Assembly (NCBI GenBank): GCA_030679635.1
Contig: JAUXSZ010000078.1
Location: 1 to 8,651, forward strand
DNA: 8,651 bases
Reading direction: 5' to 3'
Origin: Sulfuricurvum sp.
Lineage (GTDB): Bacteria; Campylobacterota; Campylobacteria; Campylobacterales; Sulfurimonadaceae
Shown here: positions 1 through 5,910 of the stretch, in pieces
How positions within the stretch are numbered: the stretch's first letter is position 1
How the letters are laid out: the number at the start of each line of letters is the position of its first letter
Notes under the pieces: generated by a model
What the model was told of the DNA's origin: nothing
The model's database searches: none
What the model saw: only the letters and a program-made list of their open reading frames with translations
Position numbers and translations under genes: made by a program

Positions 1-2
1 AG

Positions 3-86
3 TTCACTCCAACACATTATAAGAATGCTATGAGTGTCGAGGGAGCTTTTGCGAATTTTAAAATCAAAGATCGAGATGATTATTAG
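3..86 (+). CDS. C-terminal fragment of an unidentified gene, cut by the window start
   Basis: The frame beginning at base 3 is open for 27 codons and ends at TAG 84-86. The other two forward frames close within about 35 bases. The peptide contains the stretch SVEGAFANFKIKDRDDY, which reads like ordinary soluble protein sequence. I do not recognise the family. It ends 160 bases before the Y-family polymerase start and lies on the same strand. Because only the tail is visible, this could also be a chance open frame. Confidence 0.4.
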   Translation, partial: FTPTHYKNAMSVEGAFANFKIKDRDDY

Positions 87-214
87 AAGTGTTAGTGATC
101 TGGCTACACTTTTTAGGACTCAGATTTTTTCAATTACAGTAGGCAGGGAAACTTTGAATACATTGATATGTCATTTTGATATCTATTGGAGAGCTTTTTA
201 AAAATCCCACTAAA

Positions 215-241
215 CTTCCTATCTACTGAATAGAGGAGGGG
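215..241 (+). promoter_or_regulatory. Strong Shine-Dalgarno of the polymerase gene, inside a possible sequestering hairpin
   Basis: The purine run GAGGAGGGG (233-241) gives a near-ideal ribosome-binding site for ATG 247, with GGAGG (235-239) 7 bases upstream. It rules out the out-of-frame ATG at 242, which would be only 2 bases away. Bases 215-222 (CTTCCTAT) can pair with 230-238 (ATAGAGGAG) as two 4-bp blocks around a one-base bulge at A234, leaving a 7-base loop at 223-229. In that fold the ribosome-binding site is covered. The pairing is seen by eye and its stability was not computed. Confidence 0.5.
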
Positions 242-246
242 ATGAA

Positions 247-1533
247 ATGATTATACATTTAGATTTGGATTGTTATTTCGTCTCCGCTGAACGAACGCGT
301 AGCCCTTATTTAAAAGGCAAACCCGTTGTTGTCTGCAAAGGAACTGATCGAGCTATCTTCTCAATCAAAGATCATAAAAGCGTTATGACCGAGAGAACAG
401 GTGGATTTAACTCCTTGTTTCAACATGAGCGTCAATGGAAAGAGTTTGAACCATCGTTTTGGAAAGACGAATTCATAGACGAGCATGGAAGGGTAAGCGG
501 TATTGTCATTGCTAAAAGTTATGAGTGTAAACCATATAGCATAACAACAGGTACACCCCTCAGTGACGCGTTAAAAATGTGTCCGGACCTTTTGGTGGTG
601 CAGGGTGATCACTTATTTTATCAACTCCTTTCCGGAAAACTGCGTGAGTTTCTCCAAACTAAAATCCCCGTTCTCGAGCAGTACAGCATTGATGAGTTTT
701 GGGGAGATTTGAGCGGTTGGGTAGAGGATGAAGATGTACACTCTTTTATTACGGCGCTGCAAGCAGAGATATTAGAGAAGTTTGATCTGCCAATGTCTAT
801 TGGAGCATCAGCGGCCAAATGGATTGCTAAACTGGCCACCGATTTCAATAAACCCTATGGAATCACCATCGTCCCAAAAGAGGAAATAATCAACTTCGTC
901 TCTCCAATGAAGATTGATGTATTTCCCGGTATTGGCAAGGCATTATCAAAGCGTCTTGGAAGCTATAAGATAAAAACGTTAGGAGAAGTGTTAGATTCGG
1001 CTCATATGCTGCTAAGTTGGGGTAGGGTGGGTCAAGACTTGATTAGACGTATTAACGGCACTGACCGCGAGGAGGTGAACGCACACCATGATCGTAAATC
1101 GATCGGTATATCGCGTAACTTCACCGCAACCATGGACAGAAATGAGATAAAGCGGCGTGTGATCATCCTCTCTCGCCATTTGTCGCACACTATTTTGAAA
1201 TTAGCAGTCAGTCCAACTACCTATTCATTCACGCTAAAATACAATGGAGGAGCATCCTCTAGTCTCTCCACCACAATTGATCGAGCGTTCAGTGAAACTC
1301 TGATGCGCACTATCGCGGTAGAGACGATTACCAAAATAGATAATCTACCGCAATACGGTATCCATAGCCTCTCGATGTCAGCCTCCAATTTTACATCCCT
1401 TGGAAAAACTAAAACGTTTTCTCTGTTCGACAGGGAAAAAGACGAGAAGTCTCGCGCTTTAAGTGAGCAGGTGACAAAGCTCAGAGACAAATATGGAGTG
1501 GATATCCTGCGATGCGCGATTGAGAAGGGATAG
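247..1533 (+). CDS. Y-family translesion DNA polymerase (DinB/UmuC-like)
   Basis: This is an error-prone DNA polymerase that inserts nucleotides opposite damaged template bases. The palm begins with HLDLDCYF, giving the metal-binding Asp6 and probable steric gate Phe11. The second acidic pair is Asp149-Glu150 in YSIDE. GASAAKWIAKLATDFNKPYG (186-205) matches the conserved basic segment of the palm. VFPGIGKALSKRL (225-237) is the thumb helix-hairpin-helix, and residues from about 285 form the little finger. KTFSLFD (389-395) resembles a beta-clamp-binding motif. About 48 residues (36-83) are inserted in the fingers between VVVCKG and the GIVIAKSYE strand, relative to E. coli DinB. The 428 residues are longer than typical DinB (about 350) for that reason and because of the tail. 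ATG 247 is chosen because of GGAGG 7 bases upstream. Assignment to the DinB or UmuC branch is uncertain; membership of the Y family is not. Confidence 0.95.
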   Translation: MIIHLDLDCYFVSAERTRSPYLKGKPVVVCKGTDRAIFSIKDHKSVMTERTGGFNSLFQHERQWKEFEPSFWKDEFIDEHGRVSGIVIAKSYECKPYSITTGTPLSDALKMCPDLLVVQGDHLFYQLLSGKLREFLQTKIPVLEQYSIDEFWGDLSGWVEDEDVHSFITALQAEILEKFDLPMSIGASAAKWIAKLATDFNKPYGITIVPKEEIINFVSPMKIDVFPGIGKALSKRLGSYKIKTLGEVLDSAHMLLSWGRVGQDLIRRINGTDREEVNAHHDRKSIGISRNFTATMDRNEIKRRVIILSRHLSHTILKLAVSPTTYSFTLKYNGGASSSLSTTIDRAFSETLMRTIAVETITKIDNLPQYGIHSLSMSASNFTSLGKTKTFSLFDREKDEKSRALSEQVTKLRDKYGVDILRCAIEKG

Positions 1534-1599
1534 GGTGTGTGTCGTATAAAGAGCAATCATAGGGCTTGAAAATCAGATTAAATGTCAATTTTAGGATTC

Positions 1600-1635
1600 G
1601 TTTGACATGTTGGTGTCTAAAACATCTATTTTTTT
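1600..1635 (+). terminator. Possible weak rho-independent terminator after the polymerase gene
   Basis: GTTTGACA (1600-1607) pairs with TGTC (1614-1617) and AAAC (1620-1623), with a 2-base bulge and a 6-base loop. Seven T residues follow at 1629-1635. The stem is AT-rich and the T-run starts 5 bases after it, so the signal is weak. Its place between the polymerase stop and the RNase H gene is right for ending the polymerase transcript. Confidence 0.35.
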
Positions 1636-1659
1636 AATATCCAGCAATGCATTGGCAGA

Positions 1660-1665
1660 TAAAAT
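1660..1665 (+). promoter_or_regulatory. Possible -10 box (TAAAAT) for the RNase H gene
   Basis: TAAAAT lies 43 bases upstream of ATG 1709, downstream of the possible terminator, in a very AT-rich stretch. It matches the -10 consensus in five of six positions. There is no TG extension and no -35 box. Other AT-rich hexamers nearby (for example within 1671-1682) are nearly as good, so the exact position is not certain. Confidence 0.25.
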
Positions 1666-1708
1666 ACAAAAAATAAAATAATGTTGATATTTCAAAAGGT
1701 TCATAAAA

Positions 1709-2463
1709 ATGGCTGATAAGTTTTACGTAGTTAAGAAGGGGAGAACTCCTGGCATATACACGACATGGGCGGAGTGCTTGCGACAGGTCGATAAATTTTC
1801 CGGAGCAGTATATAAGAGCTATAAGACTAGAGAGAAGCCGAAGATGCTTTTGGATCGAATTCCTCCACTAAAGCATCGACAGCTGCAAAAACGGCACCGA
1901 AAAAGCGAACCAATGTTGCTTCTAAAATAGATTCACCATCGCTTTTAACGGATGATATCCGTTTACGTATCTATTGTGATGGTGCGTGTTCGGGCAATCC
2001 TGGGAAGTCCGGAAGCGGATTGGCAATCTATGAAGATGAAAAGAAACCGGTTTTAATGTACGGTGCTGCTGATGTAATAGGGACCAATAACACCGCCGAA
2101 CTAAAAGCCTTGCTAAAAGCGCTTGAACTTGCTGTTGATGCCCAGCATGACAAAGTGGCGATTTTATCGGATTCCAAATACAGCATCGAGTGTGTGGTGA
2201 ATTGGGCATACGGATGGAAAGCAAAGGGATGGACAAAACAAGGTGGAGAGATTAAAAATCTTGATCTTATCAAAACAGCGCATGCCCTTTATGACGGAAT
2301 CAAAGAGAAAGTCATTATCTCGCATGTTCGAGGGCATGCCGGAGTTGAGGGTAATGAGCTTGCGGACCGGATGGCAGTCATTGCAGCATCAAATGGAAAT
2401 AGTGTTTTTATGGAATATACTTATGAGAGTATTGATCACGTTATTGCTCTTCAGCCAGGCTAA
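1709..2463 (+). pseudogene. rnhA: RNase H1 with N-terminal hybrid-binding domain, broken by one frameshift
   Basis: RNase H1 cuts the RNA strand of RNA:DNA hybrids. Residues 1-42 (KFYVVKKGRTPGIYTTW, then AVYKSYKTRE) are the hybrid-binding domain also found in eukaryotic RNase H1. This frame drifts into an unrelated basic tail and stops at 1928-1930. The catalytic domain continues in the -1 frame, which is open from 1831 through TAA 2461-2463. Adding one G near 1834 (AGAGAAGCC to AGAGGAAGCC) restores KTREEAEDAF, a Ser/Thr/Ala/Lys-rich linker and RIYCDGACSGNPG, giving 251 residues. The catalytic set is intact: Asp91, Glu131, Asp155, Asp220 and His210. As the sequence stands, the only start in the second frame (TTG 2020) falls after Asp91, so no active enzyme would be made. 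AAAAGG (1694-1699) is the ribosome-binding site. It is either a recent mutation or a sequencing error; no slippery heptamer supports programmed shifting. Confidence 0.9.
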
Positions 2464-2741
2464 CAGGATTGATAACTTGAATAGATATGGAAGCAGATGT
2501 CAAGCGCGGAGTTAAATTCTGCAGTTTTTCGTAATTTTTCTACGTTTTGTAACCTTAAACGACAGGTTCATCCGAGGGTTCAGTTGATGATATGACTATG
2601 ATAGCATAGATATTTTGCAAAATAAAGTGATTGAAGAAGCCAACAAACAAATCGTTAATCTTGCTGCACTGGTACTACCCTAATATTACGAGCTTTTTAA
2701 CCTTTTCTCATATTATCTGAAAAACTACAATAGTATCCGAA
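2464..2741. other. Intergenic region between convergent genes, no gene supported
   Basis: These 278 bases separate the RNase H stop from the stop of the minus-strand outer-membrane gene. I see no RNA gene, no strong terminator on either strand and no convincing ORF. CGTA/TACG around ATTTTTC (2530-2545) could form only a very short stem. A 30-codon stop-to-stop frame (2591-2680) is discussed separately. Confidence 0.5.
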
Positions 2742-3494
2742 TTAAAAACGTGATGCGATTCCAAAGTTAACAAAATTAGATGAATACCTAGTTAATCCGA
2801 TACCTACACTGAAGTCGAGTTGAATATCATTAGTCAAAAGATACGTCATCCCTCCATCTATAACTCTCGTGTCATATAAGGTTGGTTCTGAGGGCATTAC
2901 AGTATAAAACTCAAGAAAACTACCGAGAGATTGCGTATGGCTAATAGAAGTACCAATGGCGAATTGAGTATCGTACATTCTGTTATGATCCAATTGGGAT
3001 GAACTTGCCTGAACGGTACCAAATACAGTGTTGTTATCAGATACAGAATAGTCCCAAAGAATAGCAACTAGAGGATCAACACTGTCAGATGTTGATGGAG
3101 AAGTTCCAGTTGGAAGAGAGAGTATTCCAAGTGCTGTTAAATTGTATTGTGCACTCTCATAAAGTTTGTATTTTCCTCCAATAGACAAATCGGCTTTCGA
3201 AGTTACCGTAGGTTGCTCTTTTTCTCTATCAATATTAAAACCGTCCCAAAGTACGTCTATTTCACCTTTTTCTGAGAGCCCAGTTCGTAGTACCATTAGT
3301 GGTAGAGTATGTGTAGATTGTTCTGGATAATGGTTATTAAACGCATACTGATATCCAACCTCTGCATGGACAACGTTAGGTTTCACGGTGTGTGTTCCCG
3401 TCGCAAACCCTGGACGATCCGCTACAATAGGATCTTCACTAGCAAAGGAGGCGATGGCAGGTATCGTCAATAAAAAGAGTACTCTGTTTTTCAT
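2742..3494 (-). CDS. Secreted outer-membrane beta-barrel protein, Phenol_MetA_deg-like transporter family
   Basis: This is probably an outer-membrane channel or transporter-like barrel. MKNRVLFLLTIPAIASFASED is a signal peptide with likely cleavage near SFA/SED, so the mature protein starts close to residue 20. The next block, ADRPGFATGTHTVKPNVVHAEVG, is the hallmark opening of the family annotated as transporter or putative MetA-pathway of phenol degradation (Phenol_MetA_deg). Alternating polar/apolar strands with aromatic girdle residues run to the end. The protein finishes with SRF, a C-terminal Phe typical of BAM-inserted barrels. Its 250 residues are normal for this family. ATG 3494 follows the signal-peptide pattern, with a weak AAAGAAAA ribosome-binding site. 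The substrate is unknown; the family name does not prove a role in phenol degradation. It appears to be monocistronic, with its own promoter at 3528-3533. Confidence 0.82.
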   Translation of the reverse strand: MKNRVLFLLTIPAIASFASEDPIVADRPGFATGTHTVKPNVVHAEVGYQYAFNNHYPEQSTHTLPLMVLRTGLSEKGEIDVLWDGFNIDREKEQPTVTSKADLSIGGKYKLYESAQYNLTALGILSLPTGTSPSTSDSVDPLVAILWDYSVSDNNTVFGTVQASSSQLDHNRMYDTQFAIGTSISHTQSLGSFLEFYTVMPSEPTLYDTRVIDGGMTYLLTNDIQLDFSVGIGLTRYSSNFVNFGIASRF

Positions 3495-3527
3495 GCTATT
3501 TTCTTTGATATGTTTTATATTTTAGGG

Positions 3528-3533
3528 AGTATA
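3528..3533 (-). promoter_or_regulatory. Extended -10 promoter of the outer-membrane barrel gene
   Basis: On the minus strand this reads TGC-TATACT, an extended -10 box 33 bases upstream of ATG 3494. Transcription would start near 3521, giving a leader of roughly 27 bases. There is no correctly spaced -35 element, a pattern common in Campylobacterota sigma-70 promoters. Confidence 0.55.
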
Positions 3534-3629
3534 GCAAATAGTCAATTAGAAAAGTGACTTTATCCTTCCAACATACTATCCAGCTTGGAGACAAGAGTTG
3601 TTGTATCATTTTTTAGTCAAGATGCGCTC

Positions 3630-4670
3630 TCAAACGATCCAAACACTATCTCTATAGACTACTTCATCACCCAGTGTAAAGCATTGTGTGTCCGCAAAAA
3701 CATCTACATGGTATTTGCCATCTCTGCGTTTAAAGCCGGGCTTGCCGTATATACCATGCTTAGCGCCCAAGGACAAGTGAACACCGCACATGCGCTCATA
3801 GGTTCCTGTGTCGGCAACCGTGCGTGTTTTGGTAAATGCTCTGTTGAGTCCAAGTCCGAGTTCTCTTACCCAAACAACACCTTCATCTGTGCGTATATTG
3901 AAAAGTATTTGATCAAATTCTGGTGTTGAATTTTCACAGTCCACTACTTGACCTTCCACGATGATAAGAGTTATGGGTGTTTTGGGATAATTCAGTTTAT
4001 AGGTTACGTCACCGAAACTAAAAATATTCACTCGCCCATTTACAGCGGTTAAATCTTGCGCTTCTGTGAAGACTTCACCCAGTGGAAACTGACCGCCTAT
4101 ATTGGTCATCTCTGAGTAATCTCCAATATTGAGTTTGGCGGATTCAAAGGGTGAACCATAAACCAAAAATTCACCGCCGCTGTCAAGTACCCCTGAAGTT
4201 GCCGTATCTATTTTACTTTTGAGTGCACGACCGACTCCGCGGTAATAATCAGAGTCATACGCCAATGAATCTATATAGTACGGTGCCTCATCATCGGACA
4301 TGCGACTAAGATGCGGATGCTCGATGACTTTTATCTTACGCTTAAATAACTCGACTCGCATGCGAAATTCATTTAGACGAAAACTTTTTGATTGGACTAA
4401 TGCTACCAAATCTAATGCACGCAGTTCCCCTAGTATCGTCAGTATATTTTCAGGCGTTTGCGTATTAAAATCGACAAATACTGCATTAGGCAAACAACGC
4501 TTATACGCTTCTGCTAAAATAGTAGACAATAAACAGCTTGTATCATACACCACAACCGCACGCTCTTGGTCTGTGTGATTGAATACCACGTGCAAGAGAC
4601 CCTTCAAGTGTTGTTCAGCTGTTGAAATCAACGCTTCGTGATCTTGCGAAGAGTGCAAACTTTCATCCAT
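3630..4670 (-). CDS. M29-family (aminopeptidase T/NicX-like) metalloenzyme, shortened
   Basis: The C-terminal half matches the fold shared by M29 aminopeptidases (AmpT/AmpS) and the related dioxygenase NicX. The motifs occur in order: FPLGEVFTEA (Glu199), VRELGLGLN (Glu270), YERMCGVHLSLG (Glu292 and His298) and KYHVDVF (His321 and Asp323). These are the positions that bind the two metals in M29 enzymes. The N-terminal half (about 1-150) contains a Rossmann-like stretch, VVVYDTSCLLSTILAEAY, but is poorly conserved. Its 346 residues compare with about 400-410 for AmpT and about 350 for NicX, so peptidase versus ring-opening dioxygenase cannot be decided from sequence. No signal peptide is seen, so it is probably cytoplasmic. 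AAGGA lies 7 bases before ATG 4670, with a TATAAT box at 4729-4734. It is not obviously in an operon: the barrel gene downstream has its own promoter. Confidence 0.75.
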   Translation of the reverse strand: MDESLHSSQDHEALISTAEQHLKGLLHVVFNHTDQERAVVVYDTSCLLSTILAEAYKRCLPNAVFVDFNTQTPENILTILGELRALDLVALVQSKSFRLNEFRMRVELFKRKIKVIEHPHLSRMSDDEAPYYIDSLAYDSDYYRGVGRALKSKIDTATSGVLDSGGEFLVYGSPFESAKLNIGDYSEMTNIGGQFPLGEVFTEAQDLTAVNGRVNIFSFGDVTYKLNYPKTPITLIIVEGQVVDCENSTPEFDQILFNIRTDEGVVWVRELGLGLNRAFTKTRTVADTGTYERMCGVHLSLGAKHGIYGKPGFKRRDGKYHVDVFADTQCFTLGDEVVYRDSVWIV

Positions 4671-4728
4671 TATTATATCCTTGCTTGGCAGGTAGTTGTG
4701 TTGAAGATATCCATCTTCTAATAGACGA

Positions 4729-4734
4729 ATTATA
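4729..4734 (-). promoter_or_regulatory. -10 promoter box of the M29-like gene
   Basis: The minus strand reads TAAGC-TATAAT, a perfect -10 hexamer 59 bases upstream of ATG 4670. This predicts a start near 4722 and a leader of about 52 bases that ends in the AAGGA ribosome-binding site. No -35 box is visible. Confidence 0.55.
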
Positions 4735-4873
4735 GCTTAGCTTCTTTGAGGTTTGATGGAGCTTGTTGCGGTATCTGTCTCATAGTTTGTGCATAAAAAA
4801 ATAGTGTATTGATCATAACTCTTGACCAATGCAATTACTTTCTCAAAACTCATTCAATAAATACAGTTTTTTT

Positions 4874-4897
4874 ATAAATAATATTAATAATATTTAT
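4874..4897. repeat. 24-bp near-perfect palindrome, candidate operator
   Basis: ATAAATA (4874-4880) and TATTTAT (4891-4897) are perfect inverted arms, and the centre ATTAAT (4883-4888) shares the same dyad axis. Eleven of the twelve base pairs match; only 4881/4890 does not. It ends 2 bases before the -10 box at 4900-4905, so a bound protein would cover the -35 to -13 region. The length and two-fold symmetry suit an ArsR-type dimer, but AT-rich DNA makes such symmetry easier to obtain by chance. Confidence 0.45.
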
Positions 4898-4899
4898 GG

Positions 4900-4905
4900 T
4901 ATAAT
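4900..4905 (+). promoter_or_regulatory. Extended -10 promoter of the orphan basic-protein gene
   Basis: TATGG-TATAAT is a full extended -10 element (TGN plus a perfect hexamer), the best promoter in the window. Transcription would begin near 4912, leaving a leader of about 68 bases before ATG 4980. The palindrome at 4874-4897 occupies its -35 region. Confidence 0.7.
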
Positions 4906-4979
4906 CGCGCGAATAACTGTCTGGTTTTCGAATTACGCCGGATAAATTCATAAAAACAAATAATTAAGGGCCAACAGCC

Positions 4980-5300
4980 ATGACGCCCACACGAAATAGT
5001 AAAGCTCCGATTATATCAAACTCTCCATTGAGTAATACTAGAATTCTTAAATCTTCGTATTCTAAAGCAAATAAAAGTGAAGAACTTATTTATCACTATT
5101 CAGGACAAAGCAGCAAACCGAGAAGTTTAGGGTCTTTATATAAAACAAGACAAACCCCGCCAAAAGTAGATAAGAAAGAATCTATTCATGCGTTCACGGC
5201 AAGGTTTGAAAAAAAAATATTTTGCCATCTCTCTGCCACAGAAATTGAAGCTATTATGAATGATAATAGACGAAAGATTGAAATGCAGTTTAAGGGTTAA
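4980..5300 (+). CDS. Small basic protein of unknown function
   Basis: I do not recognise this 106-residue protein. Residues 1-65 are rich in Ser, Lys, Arg, Asn and Pro and look disordered. Residues 66-104 look like one or two amphipathic helices (SIHAFTARFEKKI, then SATEIEAIMNDNRRKIEMQ). I count 20 Lys/Arg against 9 Asp/Glu, so the protein is strongly basic. It has one Cys, no signal peptide and no membrane segment. Charge and disorder suit a nucleic-acid- or protein-binding accessory factor, but that is only inference. The start is well supported: AAGGG (4966-4970) lies 9 bases before ATG 4980, behind a strong extended -10 promoter. The gene converges on the ArsR-like gene 76 bases downstream and belongs to no evident operon. 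Confidence 0.65.
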   Translation: MTPTRNSKAPIISNSPLSNTRILKSSYSKANKSEELIYHYSGQSSKPRSLGSLYKTRQTPPKVDKKESIHAFTARFEKKIFCHLSATEIEAIMNDNRRKIEMQFKG

Positions 5301-5376
5301 TTTATTCATCTTCAAATTCCGCTTGGTCAGCGTGTACGCCGATAAAAGGGATGATGGATGGATACGATGTCGTTTT
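5301..5376. other. Short convergent intergenic region, no clear terminator
   Basis: The 76 bases between the two convergent stops contain a T6 run (5372-5377) preceded by ACGATGTCGT, whose arms leave too small a loop for a normal hairpin. GCGTGTACGC (5330-5339) has the same weakness. I cannot support a terminator for either gene. Confidence 0.4.
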
Positions 5377-5733
5377 TTATAAGTTCTTTTCCGGCGGATT
5401 GTTTTTTTGATAACTTGAAATTAAATTACTAAAAATTTCGAATATTTTTTTGCTTTTTTCAATATTGATATTGACAAATGTTTTTTTCCCTTCTTTATGG
5501 GTTTTGATCAAACCTGCCTGTTTTAGTATGTCGAGATGTTTTGAGATAGTAGGCAGAGTAAAATTGAACATGGACGCGATATCGGTAATGCACATCCCAA
5601 GATTTTTTTCAATGGTTTGATTGCTTTCAGTTAATATTTTTTCAAAAATTTGCAGACGCGTTACATGCCCCAATGCTTTATAAATTTCTGCACGCTCTTC
5701 CAGCGACATTGCCCTCTTTTCTATAAATTCCAT
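5377..5733 (-). CDS. ArsR-family winged-helix transcriptional regulator lacking the metal-binding Cys box
   Basis: This is a small dimeric DNA-binding repressor of the ArsR/SmtB fold. Residues 12-35 (EERAEIYKALGHVTRLQIFEKIL, the A-L-G-x-x-T-R-L block) form the first helices. ITDIASMFNFTLPTISKHLDILKQAGLI (49-76) is the helix-turn-helix with recognition helix PTISKHLDIL. KTHKEGKKTFVNI (77-89) is the wing. The usual ELCVCDL metal site is replaced by GMCITDI, leaving a single Cys48. Arsenic-type thiolate sensing is therefore unlikely; another ligand, a redox signal through Cys48, or no ligand at all remains possible. The length (118) is normal. ATG 5733 has a modest GGA ribosome-binding site about 9 bases upstream. 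The gene diverges from the EAL-HDOD gene across 263 bases that contain inverted repeats suited to a dimeric regulator. Confidence 0.88.
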   Translation of the reverse strand: MEFIEKRAMSLEERAEIYKALGHVTRLQIFEKILTESNQTIEKNLGMCITDIASMFNFTLPTISKHLDILKQAGLIKTHKEGKKTFVNINIEKSKKIFEIFSNLISSYQKNNPPEKNL

Positions 5734-5735
5734 TG

Positions 5736-5759
5736 ATTAAATCCAATCTTTTATTTAAT
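5736..5759. repeat. 7-10-7 inverted repeat in the ArsR leader, candidate autoregulatory operator
   Basis: ATTAAAT (5736-5742) and ATTTAAT (5753-5759) are perfect inverted 7-bp arms with a 10-base spacer. This is the same 24-bp geometry as the palindrome at 4874-4897. It lies between the proposed ArsR -10 box and its ATG, where a bound dimer would block transcription. No binding evidence exists and the sequence is AT-rich. Confidence 0.35.
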
Positions 5760-5764
5760 GTATA
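5759..5764 (-). promoter_or_regulatory. Possible -10 box of the ArsR-like gene
   Basis: The minus strand reads AAGC-TATACA 26 bases upstream of ATG 5733. Five of six bases match TATAAT-type boxes loosely, and the upstream AAGC resembles the context of the M29-like gene promoter. The predicted start falls inside the inverted repeat at 5736-5759. Confidence 0.35.
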
Positions 5765-5901
5765 GCTTAGTCTATTGTTGATAAAAGTGCAGTTAAATTA
5801 AGAGTCCAATTGAAATGCAAAACATTGCTTTAATCTTTACTCAGGTCGTTATGCTCAATAATCTGATGCTTGTAGCATATATAAGTATAAGTTTTAAATA
5901 G

Positions 5902-5907
5902 TATAAT
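5902..5907 (+). promoter_or_regulatory. -10 promoter box of the EAL-HDOD/response-regulator unit
   Basis: A perfect TATAAT lies 90 bases upstream of GTG 5997 in the divergent region. The predicted transcription start, near 5914, falls inside the inverted repeat 5911-5930. A second candidate, TATGAT (5959-5964), is closer to the gene but weaker. Confidence 0.5.
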
Positions 5908-5910
5908 GTC

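Larger units (their letters stand above)
4671..4979. other. Divergent promoter region with palindrome
   Basis: This 309-base region separates the minus-strand M29-like gene from the plus-strand orphan gene. It holds one promoter for each direction, a 24-bp palindrome beside the plus-strand promoter, and a 38-codon minus-strand ORF (4737-4853) with no ribosome-binding site. No tRNA, riboswitch or other structured RNA is recognisable. Confidence 0.6.

Noticed and set aside
163..182. TTGATAT direct repeat (163-169 and 176-182), possible regulatory site upstream of the polymerase
   Set aside because: The two 7-base copies are short and AT-rich, and no promoter near them could be placed with confidence, so chance cannot be excluded.
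1829..1930. Programmed -1 frameshifting as the way the RNase H1 is made
   Set aside because: The 0 and -1 frames overlap here, but no X-XXY-YYZ slippery heptamer is in frame. AAAAGC near 1901 re-pairs only in one site. The linker composition is native only in the -1 frame from 1834 on, so the shift lies at a non-slippery GAG-AAG.
2020..2463. Independent short RNase H gene starting at TTG 2020
   Set aside because: The homologous protein begins well upstream in the same frame, and this start would discard the first strand with catalytic Asp91 in CDGACSGNPG. There is no ribosome-binding site for it.
3585..3929. 114-residue plus-strand ORF
   Set aside because: It lies antisense to the conserved C-terminal metal-binding part of the M29-like gene and has no ribosome-binding site, so it is a shadow frame.
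5851..5879. Overlapping ATGCT/AGCAT hairpins in the divergent region
   Set aside because: The arms are 5-6 bp and there is no T-run or coding context. It looks like neither a terminator nor a recognisable operator beside the promoter.
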